This document shows positions 36,041 to 43,000 of a stretch of 64,000 nt of DNA, piece after piece. The stretch covers positions 182,759-246,758 of the forward strand of contig NZ_BIFH01000029.1 of assembly GCF_003967355.1 (NCBI RefSeq). Reading direction: 5' to 3'. The DNA comes from Embleya hyalina (GTDB lineage Bacteria > Actinomycetota > Actinomycetes > Streptomycetales > Streptomycetaceae). Numbering within the stretch: position 1 is the stretch's first letter; each line of letters opens with the position of its first letter. Made by a program: the position numbers and the translations under genes. The notes beneath the pieces are model-generated. The model was not told where the DNA came from. It did not search any database and worked only from the letters and a program-made list of their open reading frames with translations.

Positions 36041-37230
36041 GCAACGACCGCGAGATCGTCGTCCTGGGCGCGGGCATGCACCCGTGGGGCAAGTGGGGCC
36101 GCAACTTCGTCGAATACGGCGTCAAGGCCGCCCAGGACGCGCTGAAGGACGCCGGGCTGGCGTGGCAGGACGTCCAGTTCGTGGCGGGCGCGGACACCAT
36201 CCGCAACGGCTACCCCGGCTTCGTCGCCGGTGCCACCTTCGCCCAGGCGCTCGGCTGGACCGGGGCGCGCATCTCCAGCTCGTACGCGGCCTGCGCGTCC
36301 GGCTCGCACGCCATCGCGAGCGCTCGCGCGCAGATCCTCGCCGGCCTGTGCGACGTGGCCCTCGTGGTCGGCGCCGACGCGGCCCCCAAGGGCTTCTTCG
36401 CGCCGGTCGGCGGGGACCGCCCCGACGACCCGGACTGGGTGCGCTTCCACCTGCTCGGCGCCACCAACCCGGCCTATTTCGGGATGTACGCCCGGCGCCG
36501 GATCGACCTGTACGGCGCCTCGGTCGAGGACTTCGCCAGGGTCAAGGTCAAGAACGCGCGCAACGGCCTGGCCAACCCGAACGCCCGCTACCGCAAGGCC
36601 TTCACCGCCGAGGACGTGGCCGCCTCGCCGATCGTGTGCGACCCGCTGCGGTTGATGGACATCTGCGCCACCTCCGACGGCGCGGCGGCCGTGGTGCTGT
36701 GCAGCAAGGAGTTCGCCGCCCGGCACACCACCGACCCGGTGCGCATCTCGGCGGTCTCCACGGTCACCCCGACCTTCCCGAGCGCGCTGATCGAGCTGCC
36801 CGACATCGCGACCGACTCCTCGGCGGCGGTCGCCCCGCAGGAGTCGTCCTTCCGCGCCTCGCTCGCGCACGCCGCGTACGAGGAGGCCGGCATCGGGCCC
36901 GAGGACCTGAGCCTGGCCGAGGTCTACGACCTGTCCACCGCCCTGGAGTTGGACTGGATCGAGGACCTGGGCATCTGCGCGCGCGGCGAGGCGGAGAAGC
37001 TGCTGCGCGACGGCGCGACGGAGATCGGCGGGCGGATCCCGGTCAACGCCTCCGGCGGCCTGGCCTCGTTCGGCGAGGCGGTCCCCGCGCAGGCGATCGC
37101 CCAGGTCTGCGAGCTGACCTGGCAACTGCGCGGCGAGGCCGGCGCCCGCCAGGTGCCGGGCGCGCGCGTGGGCATCACCGCCAACCAGGGCCTGTTCGGG
37201 CACGGTTCGTCGATCGTGGTCACCCGCTAG
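36037..37230 (+). CDS. Thiolase-fold lipid-transfer protein (Ltp2-like putative aldolase)
   Basis: 397 aa. SCP2-thiolase fold with SSYAACASGSHA, in which Cys 86 occupies the thiolase nucleophile position, and VNASGGLASFGEAVPA (from residue 336), where the thiolase GHPxGAxG reads GEAVPA: the catalytic His is lost. The final Cys loop (CxG) reads GLFGHGSS. This is the pattern of Ltp2-type enzymes, which perform retro-aldol cleavage of beta-hydroxy acyl-CoA side chains with a DUF35 partner. The coupled upstream DUF35 gene supports this. Substrate unknown; no other sterol gene is in the window. Confidence 0.88.
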   Translation: MSNDREIVVLGAGMHPWGKWGRNFVEYGVKAAQDALKDAGLAWQDVQFVAGADTIRNGYPGFVAGATFAQALGWTGARISSSYAACASGSHAIASARAQILAGLCDVALVVGADAAPKGFFAPVGGDRPDDPDWVRFHLLGATNPAYFGMYARRRIDLYGASVEDFARVKVKNARNGLANPNARYRKAFTAEDVAASPIVCDPLRLMDICATSDGAAAVVLCSKEFAARHTTDPVRISAVSTVTPTFPSALIELPDIATDSSAAVAPQESSFRASLAHAAYEEAGIGPEDLSLAEVYDLSTALELDWIEDLGICARGEAEKLLRDGATEIGGRIPVNASGGLASFGEAVPAQAIAQVCELTWQLRGEAGARQVPGARVGITANQGLFGHGSSIVVTR

Positions 37231-37261
37231 AAGCCCGCGGGGAACGAACCGACAAGTCACC

Positions 37262-37316
37262 GAAACGATCCCGGAGTCCCGGCCGCGAGGGCCCGGGCCG
37301 GCTCCGGGATCGTTTC
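37262..37316 (+). terminator. 15-bp hairpin between thiolase-fold and amidohydrolase-like genes
   Basis: GAAACGATCCCGGAG (37262-37276) pairs perfectly with CTCCGGGATCGTTTC (37302-37316), loop 25 bases and itself GC-rich. It begins 31 bases after the stop and ends 18 bases before the next ATG, so it is either a terminator or a leader attenuator. Confidence 0.75.
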
Positions 37317-37334
37317 CGTTGTACGGAGGTGTGC

Positions 37335-38201
37335 ATGGGTATTCCGGACGGCATCGGCGTGGTCGACCTGCTGATGGGCCTGCCGAATCGGGACCGGCGC
37401 TGGTGGGCGACCGCGATGGCGGGCACCCTGCGGGACGAGGACAGCCGGACCGGGATGACCCACCCGGCCGGCTACATGTTCAAGGACCTGCCCGAGATGG
37501 AGCGCACCGATTCCTCGGCCGAGGATCTGCTGCGCGAGATGGACCGGTTCGGCGTGGAGAAGGCGCTGATCCCGGTCTCGTTCGAGGACCCGGACACACT
37601 CGACGCGGTGCGCCGGCACCCGGATCGGCTGCTCGGCAGCTTCCAGGTGGACCCGACCGACGTGATGGCGGGCGTGCGCGGGTTGCGCCGGGCACGCGAG
37701 GACGCGGGCGTGCTGGCCGCGACCTTCTTCCCGTGCGGCTGCACGCCCCCGGTGCCGATCGACGACCGACTGGCGTATCCGCTCTACGCGACCTGCGTGG
37801 ACCTGGGCCTGCCGGTGTTCGTCAACGCGGGCATCCCCGGGCCCCGGGTGCCGGCCGCCGCGCAGGAGGTGATGCGCTTCGACCGGGTCTGCTACGACTT
37901 CCCCGAGCTGACCGTGGTGCTGCGCCACGGCGGCGAGCCGTGGTGCGACCTGGCGGTCAAGCTGATGCTCAAGTGGCCGGGCCTGCACTGGTCCTCGTCG
38001 GCGTTCGCGCCCAAGCACTACCCGCGCGCGATCGTGGACTACGCGAACACGCGCGGGGCGGACAAGATCATGTACGCGGGCTACTTCCCGTACGGGCTGA
38101 CCCTGGACCGGATCTTCGCCGAGTTGCCCGGGGTCGGCTTCAAGGACGAGGTGTGGCCGAAGTTCCTGCGGACCAACGCCCTGCGGGTGCTCGGGCTCTG
38201 A
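37335..38201 (+). CDS. Amidohydrolase-2-like protein with altered metal motif
   Basis: 288 aa from ATG 37335 with GGAGGT five bases upstream. The fold features of the amidohydrolase-2 family are visible: FGVEKALIPVSFEDPD, FPELTVVLRHGGEPWCDLAVKL and the ending PKFLRTNALRVLGL. However the usual N-terminal D-x-H-x-H metal motif is replaced by GVVDLLMGLPNRD, so a metal-dependent hydrolase or decarboxylase activity is doubtful unless other ligands serve. Such proteins often accompany acyl-CoA degradation genes and thiolase-fold proteins in actinobacteria. Role here unknown. Converges with the luciferase-like gene. Confidence 0.85.
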   Translation: MGIPDGIGVVDLLMGLPNRDRRWWATAMAGTLRDEDSRTGMTHPAGYMFKDLPEMERTDSSAEDLLREMDRFGVEKALIPVSFEDPDTLDAVRRHPDRLLGSFQVDPTDVMAGVRGLRRAREDAGVLAATFFPCGCTPPVPIDDRLAYPLYATCVDLGLPVFVNAGIPGPRVPAAAQEVMRFDRVCYDFPELTVVLRHGGEPWCDLAVKLMLKWPGLHWSSSAFAPKHYPRAIVDYANTRGADKIMYAGYFPYGLTLDRIFAELPGVGFKDEVWPKFLRTNALRVLGL

Positions 38202-38215
38202 TCGGCCGCCGGCGC

Positions 38216-39190
38216 TCAGCCCGCCGTCGGGGCCAGGGCGAGTGCCGCCTCGATCGGGTCGGCGCCGGGGCGGGGGTCGATGACGGCCAGGACCGGGACG
38301 GTGACGCCCGCCGCGACGTAGCGGGCGATCCGCGCCCGGCACCGGGCCGGTTCGCCGTGCACGATCAACTCGTCGAGCACCGTGTCCGGGACCAGGTCGA
38401 GGGCCCGCTTGCGGTCGCCCTCGGCCCACGCCTCCCACATCGGCGCCAACTGCTCCTCGCGCCCGAGCCACCGGTGGAAGTCGGCGTAGACCGGGACCGT
38501 GAGATAGGCGGTGATCATTCGTCGGCCGATCGCCCGCGCGGTGTCCCGGTCCCCCGTCGGCACGACGAAGATCCGCGCGACGATCTCCCGGTCCGGGCCG
38601 CCCTCGCGCACGTACGGCACCACACGCTCGACGTCCTCGGCGGAGAGCCAGTTCAGGATCGCGCCGTCGGCCTCCCGGCCGGCGAGCCGCAACATGCCCG
38701 GGCGCAGCGCGGCGACCAGGATCGGCGGCGGGCTCTGCGGCGGCCGGGACAGCCGGAAGCCGCGCACCGCGAAGGTCTCGTACTCCCGGGTGACCCGCTC
38801 CCCCGCGAACGCCGCGCGCAGGAACCGCACGGTGTCCCGCACCCGCTGATAGGGCCGGTCGAACTCGGCCCCGTTCCAGCCCTCGACGATCGGCGCGGAG
38901 CCGGCGCCGAGGCCCAGGTGGAAGCGGCCGGGGGCAACCTCGGCGAGCGCCGCCGCGGTCATCGCCAGGGTGGCGGGGCCGCGTGTGTACGGCGAGACGA
39001 TCGCGGTGCCCAGGCGTACGTCCGGGTCGGCGAGGGCCGCAACGGTCAGCGGGGTGAAGCCGTCCGAGCCGTCCACCTCGGCCGACCAGACGTCGGTGTA
39101 GCCGGCCTTGCGCAACTCGCGGATCAGGCGGGGGTGTTCGGCGAGCGGGGCGGTCAGCGGAACGGTGATCCCGAAGCGGGCCTGATCCAT
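38216..39190 (-). CDS. LLM-class (luciferase-like) F420/FMN-dependent oxidoreductase
   Basis: 324 aa. TIM-barrel luciferase-like fold: FGITVPLTAPLAEHPRLIREL, AEVDGSDGFTPLTVAALA, VRLGTAIVSPYTRGPATLAMTAAAL, GRFHLGLGAGSAPIVEGWNG, and IFVVPTGDRDTARAIGR. The short form with these motifs is typical of F420-dependent enzymes in actinobacteria (MSMEG paralogues). It probably reduces or oxidises a degradation intermediate. Ends 15 bases from the convergent amidohydrolase-like stop and is in the same orientation as the downstream MFS gene's predecessor, not overlapping it. Confidence 0.88.
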   Translation of the reverse strand: MDQARFGITVPLTAPLAEHPRLIRELRKAGYTDVWSAEVDGSDGFTPLTVAALADPDVRLGTAIVSPYTRGPATLAMTAAALAEVAPGRFHLGLGAGSAPIVEGWNGAEFDRPYQRVRDTVRFLRAAFAGERVTREYETFAVRGFRLSRPPQSPPPILVAALRPGMLRLAGREADGAILNWLSAEDVERVVPYVREGGPDREIVARIFVVPTGDRDTARAIGRRMITAYLTVPVYADFHRWLGREEQLAPMWEAWAEGDRKRALDLVPDTVLDELIVHGEPARCRARIARYVAAGVTVPVLAVIDPRPGADPIEAALALAPTAG

Positions 39191-39272
39191 GCGTGCTCCT
39201 CCGCGTACTCCCGAGACGGTCGTGGTGGTCGATCAGGACTACCACAGCGCGGGCGTGCGCACGACGCGCCGC

Positions 39273-40610
39273 TCAGGCTTCGCGCGCGTCGGCGGCCGGG
39301 CGGTCGGGTGGGAGGCGTACGAACAGCGTGCCGACGCCCGCGCTCGCGAACAGGGCCGCCATTACGCCCCATCCGACGCCGCCCACCGCCTGGAGCAGTC
39401 CGGTGATCAGGACCGGGCCGAGCACGTGGCGTCCGACCGAGCGGCCCATGCCGAACGCGGCCAGGTATTCGGCCCGGCGGTCGTCCGGCGCGACGGCGTA
39501 GGACAACGTCCAGGCGGCCGACACCGCGATCACCTCGCCGCAGGACAGCAGCAGCACGCCGATCGGGAACACCACGGCGGCGGGGGCCCGTTCGGCCGAC
39601 CACAGCAGTACGCACGCCGCCGCGAGCAGCGCGCCCGCCGCCACCTGGCAGCGCCGCGCGGCCCGCACCGACACCGCGAGCCGGGCGGCCGGCAGCTGGC
39701 ACACCACGCCGAACACGGTGTTGACGGCGTACAGCGCGCCGAGCCAGGACGCGGACAACCCGCCGCGTGTGGTCAGCCACAGCGGGATGCCCAGATTGAG
39801 CACCGGCAGCCAGAGTTGGAGCAGCGTGTCGATCGAGGCCAACCCCCACACCCGCCGATCGCGCAGCGCGCCCCACCCGGACACCCGCGTCGCCGCGCCC
39901 CGGGCCGGCGGCACCGGGATGGTCGCGAGCAGCCCGGCGACCAGGACGAACGCGGCGGCGTTGACGAGCACGACCGCGCGGAACGCCGCGGCGTCGTCCA
40001 GGCCGATGGCCAGGCCGCCGAGCGGGGCGCCGAGGCTGATCCCGAGGTTGGCCACCGTGCGGTAGGCGGCCAGGGTGCGCACCCGGTCGGCGCCGTCGGC
40101 GAGTTCGGCCACGAACGCCTGGGTGAGCGCGGACACGCTCTGGTCGGCCGTGGTGACCACGGCGACCGCGACGAGGAAGCCCCACCATTCGCCGACGGCC
40201 GCGTAGCCGGCGGTGCCGGCCGCGCGGGCCAGGTGCAGGGCGACCAGGGTGTTGCGTACCCCCACGAGGTCGGCGAGCCGGCCGATCGGCACCGCCGTGC
40301 CGAGGGCGATCAGTCCGGCCAGGCCGAGACCGAGGCCCACGCCGCCGGTGGACAGGCCGACGATCCGGGTGAAGTAGACGGCGGAGAACGCGACGAACAA
40401 CCCCACGCCCAGGTAGTCGACCAGCCCCACCCCGAGCAACCGCCGCACCGGACGCCGGCTCCGGGGATCGCCGCGACCCTCGTGCCCCCGGCCCCCGACC
40501 CCGCCCGCGCTCGCGCCCGCCGCCGCCTCGCCGCCGGGTGTGCTCCGTGCCGCGCCGCCTCCGGCCCGGTTCGGTCCGACTTCTCGCCCCGGAACATTAT
40601 CCTGTGTCAT
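39273..40610 (-). CDS. MFS transporter (drug/metabolite exporter)
   Basis: 445 aa from ATG 40608-40610. Twelve helices; VGLVDYLGVGLFVAFSAVYFTRIVGLS opens the first, and GLGLAGLIALGTAVPIGRLADLVGVRNTL contains the G-x3-(D/G)R-like loop between helices 2 and 3. The 60-residue N-terminal cytoplasmic part is Gly/Arg-rich and poorly conserved. Substrate unknown. The gene is divergent from the XRE-cupin regulator, and its start codon lies inside the palindrome CTGTGTC-ATG-GACACAG, so the regulator probably represses it directly. Confidence 0.88.
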   Translation of the reverse strand: MTQDNVPGREVGPNRAGGGAARSTPGGEAAAGASAGGVGGRGHEGRGDPRSRRPVRRLLGVGLVDYLGVGLFVAFSAVYFTRIVGLSTGGVGLGLGLAGLIALGTAVPIGRLADLVGVRNTLVALHLARAAGTAGYAAVGEWWGFLVAVAVVTTADQSVSALTQAFVAELADGADRVRTLAAYRTVANLGISLGAPLGGLAIGLDDAAAFRAVVLVNAAAFVLVAGLLATIPVPPARGAATRVSGWGALRDRRVWGLASIDTLLQLWLPVLNLGIPLWLTTRGGLSASWLGALYAVNTVFGVVCQLPAARLAVSVRAARRCQVAAGALLAAACVLLWSAERAPAAVVFPIGVLLLSCGEVIAVSAAWTLSYAVAPDDRRAEYLAAFGMGRSVGRHVLGPVLITGLLQAVGGVGWGVMAALFASAGVGTLFVRLPPDRPAADAREA

Positions 40611-40618
40611 GGACACAG
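40602..40618. promoter_or_regulatory. Operator candidate CTGTGTC-ATG-GACACAG overlapping the MFS start
   Basis: Perfect 7-base inverted repeat with a 3-base centre in the 37-bp divergent region of the MFS and XRE-cupin genes. A further half site GGACACA lies at 40633-40639. The symmetry and location suggest the binding site of the XRE protein. The MFS start codon is the centre of the site, so the MFS transcript would be leaderless or begin upstream in the XRE gene. Confidence 0.55.
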
Positions 40619-40647
40619 TATTTTGGACCCGAGGACACAATCACGCC

Positions 40648-41271
40648 ATGACCGATCCCGCCGAAGCCGTCGGCTACACCCTCGCCGCCAATCTGCGCGC
40701 CGCCCGGCAGGCCCGGGGCTGGCGGCTGGACGAACTCGCCGGCCGCTCCGGGGTGAGCCGCAACATGCTCCAGCAGATCGAGACCTGCCGGACCAATCCG
40801 AGCATCGCCACACTGGCCCGGATCTCCGCCACCCTCGGCATCCCGATCGGCCGGCTGGTCGAGCCGCCCGAGGAACTGGGCCACGTGGCCCGCGGCGACG
40901 ACGCGCCGACCCGCCCCGGCGGCCGGGAGAGCGTGTTCCGCCTGCTGATCAACGACACCACCGCGCCGTTCACCGAGTTGTGGGAAGCGCGCCTGGCGGC
41001 ACACGACGAGGTGTCCGCCGACGCGCACCCGACCGGTACGCGCGAGCTTCTGCACGTGCACGAGGGCACGGTCACCGTCGAGGTGGGCGGCGCGACGTTC
41101 ACCGTCGGCCCCGGCGACGCGCTGCGGATGCGCGGCGATCGGCCGCACGTGTACCGCAACGCCCGCGCCGAGCCGGTCCGGCTGACCATGACCGTGGTCT
41201 ACGCGGGCGTGCCCGACCCCCGCTACCGGGAGGCCGGCGCCGCCGCGTCCCGGGGCACCGTGGCCTGGTAG
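40648..41271 (+). CDS. XRE-family regulator with C-terminal cupin
   Basis: 207 aa from ATG 40648 (longer frames overlap the operator and MFS gene). N-terminal helix-turn-helix (about 9-68): LAANLRAARQARGWRLDELAGRSGVSRNMLQQIETCRTNPSIATLARIS. C-terminal cupin (about 115-195) with THELLHVHEGTVTVEVGG-like strands: ELLHVHEGTVTVEVGGATFTVGPGDALRMRGDRPHVYRN. XRE-cupin proteins sense small ligands and repress nearby transporter or catabolic genes. The divergent MFS gene is the obvious target. Its last 49 bases overlap the 3' end of the serpin gene on the other strand. Confidence 0.92.
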   Translation: MTDPAEAVGYTLAANLRAARQARGWRLDELAGRSGVSRNMLQQIETCRTNPSIATLARISATLGIPIGRLVEPPEELGHVARGDDAPTRPGGRESVFRLLINDTTAPFTELWEARLAAHDEVSADAHPTGTRELLHVHEGTVTVEVGGATFTVGPGDALRMRGDRPHVYRNARAEPVRLTMTVVYAGVPDPRYREAGAAASRGTVAW

Positions 41272-42347
41272 CCCGCGAACAGCGGGACGTAGCCGGTGGG
41301 ATCCGTCACCACGCACGCGAACGGCCGGTCGAGGCACACCGAACGCGGCTCGGGCGTCCAGCTCACGGGGGTGAGCGTGACGGCGCCCACCGCCGCCGCC
41401 TCGACGCCCTCCTCGGTGACCCGCAGCAGCGACTCCTGGACCATCGCGTCGATCCGCACCGGTTCGTCGGTCGCCCAGCGAAAGTCCGCGGCGTCGCCCA
41501 GCGGCGTCGCCACGCCCAGCGCCCGCAACCGGGGCACCACGTCGAGCCGCGTACGCAACTCGAAGCGCGGCACGGCCACCTCCACCGCCGCGCCCTCGTA
41601 CGGTTTCCCGGTCTCACGCGGCGCCCACCCGGCGGTGATCACCGACGCGGGCGGGGCCTGCGGCGGACCGAGCGCGAAGCGCACCCGTGCGGGCCGCTCC
41701 CCCACGCACGGCAGCTCCACCACGGTGACCTCGCCGTCGCGGCCGTCGATCGTCCACACGTCGGCCGCGGGCACCTCCCGATGCATCATCGGGACCGGCT
41801 CCCGGGTGCCGTCGGCGGCGTGGAACGGCCGATCGCGGGTCCGCGCGGGATCGAACCCGTCCCGCCAGCGGGCACGCAGCGCGAGCACGCCGACCACCAG
41901 CAGCCGCGTCGCCCGGGAAATCCGCACGGGTATGCGATCGATCAGCCCGTCGGTGGCCCGCGCGACCCACCGGTCCAGCGCGGCCGGATCCACCGGCGAC
42001 CCGAATTCCACCTCCGCCAGCGCGGCCCGGAAGTCGGCCCGCAGCGGCGCCGCGCTCCACACCCCGGTGGCCACCGCGAGCGCCTCGATCCCGGCCAGCT
42101 CGCGCGCCACCGCGTCCACCGCGGGCGCCGCCTCCGGCCAGGCGAGACCGACCACGTCGGCCAACTCCTCTGCGGTGTCCCCGTCCGCGCCGACGGCCGG
42201 CACCGCGAGCGCCAGCCACAGGCCGGTCGGCGAGCACACCACGTCGCCACCGGCCGCCCGCACCCCGGCGTCGCTCAGCAACGCGTCGAGCAGGCGCGAG
42301 GCCAGCTCCCGTACGGCGCCCGCGTGTTCGCGCAGAGCCGGTTCCAT
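41223..42347 (-). CDS. Serpin-family protease inhibitor
   Basis: 374 aa, no signal peptide, so probably cytoplasmic. Serpin landmarks: CSPTGLWLALAVPAVGADGDTAEEL near the N-terminus, the hinge EEGVEAAAV (312-320) before the reactive loop, and the terminal strand CLDRPFACVVTDPTGYVPLFAGY. Counting 17 residues from the hinge Glu gives a predicted P1-P1' at Val 328-Ser 329 (LTPV/S), suggesting an elastase- or subtilisin-like target; this is inference. Serpins trap serine or cysteine proteases irreversibly and are uncommon in bacteria. Start has an AGGGTGA site. Tail overlaps the XRE gene by 49 bases. Confidence 0.88.
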   Translation of the reverse strand: MEPALREHAGAVRELASRLLDALLSDAGVRAAGGDVVCSPTGLWLALAVPAVGADGDTAEELADVVGLAWPEAAPAVDAVARELAGIEALAVATGVWSAAPLRADFRAALAEVEFGSPVDPAALDRWVARATDGLIDRIPVRISRATRLLVVGVLALRARWRDGFDPARTRDRPFHAADGTREPVPMMHREVPAADVWTIDGRDGEVTVVELPCVGERPARVRFALGPPQAPPASVITAGWAPRETGKPYEGAAVEVAVPRFELRTRLDVVPRLRALGVATPLGDAADFRWATDEPVRIDAMVQESLLRVTEEGVEAAAVGAVTLTPVSWTPEPRSVCLDRPFACVVTDPTGYVPLFAGYQATVPRDAAAPASR

Positions 42348-42445
42348 CCGATCACCCTTGTCGTCGCCATGTCGTCGCTGCCCGGAGGTGTTCGGTGTCC
42401 CCCGGCCGAGGAGATGTATGCCTCCCGACCGTAGTGTCGTGCGTC

Positions 42446-42991
42446 ATGGACGACTTCGGCGGGGACGTGGAGCTGCGCAGACTCATCGACCGTCAGGCGA
42501 TCCGCGACGTGGTGTCGCGGTACTGCCGGGGCATCGATCGCATGGACCTCGACGCCGTCCGCGCGTGCTACCACCCCGACGCCACCGACGAACACGGCAG
42601 CTTCACCGGGACCGTGGACGAATACCTCGCGTGGATCGGGCGATTGCTCCCCCGATACACCTCGACCATGCATCTGACCGGCAACCACCTGGTGGACTTC
42701 CGCGACGACACGCCCGATCTCGCCCGTTCGGAGACCTACGGGATCGCTTTCCACCGCAGCGCCGACCCGGCGCCGCGCGGCAATCTGACCACCGGCTTCC
42801 GCTACATCGACGACTTCGCCCGGCGCGACGGCGTGTGGCGGATCGCCCGCCGGGTGGCCACCACCGAGTGGGTCCGGGTCGACGACGCGGCCGGGTGGTG
42901 GCCGGTACCCGAGGGGCTGCGCACGGGTCGGCGGGATCGCACCGACGCGGTGTACGCGCCGTTCCCCGCCGACCCGGACCCGTCGGCCTGA
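42446..42991 (+). CDS. SnoaL/NTF2-like protein
   Basis: 181 aa from ATG 42446. Begins DFGGDVELRRLIDRQAIRDVVSRYCRGIDRMDLDAVRACYHPDATDEHG, the helix-helix-cone pattern of SnoaL_4 domains (aromatic ring hydroxylase small subunit-like or dehydratase-like). Ends with FRYIDDFARRDGVWRIARRVATTEWVR, the typical last strands. The conserved Tyr and Asp residues line a small-molecule pocket; it may act as an isomerase or dehydratase or be a binding protein. Divergent from the serpin gene and convergent with the SMC operon. Confidence 0.87.
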   Translation: MDDFGGDVELRRLIDRQAIRDVVSRYCRGIDRMDLDAVRACYHPDATDEHGSFTGTVDEYLAWIGRLLPRYTSTMHLTGNHLVDFRDDTPDLARSETYGIAFHRSADPAPRGNLTTGFRYIDDFARRDGVWRIARRVATTEWVRVDDAAGWWPVPEGLRTGRRDRTDAVYAPFPADPDPSA

Positions 42992-43000
42992 TCGATCTCC

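Noticed and set aside
42395..43000. JetD or TOPRIM nuclease gene next to the SMC gene
   Set aside because: The only gene there is a SnoaL/NTF2-like protein on the opposite strand.
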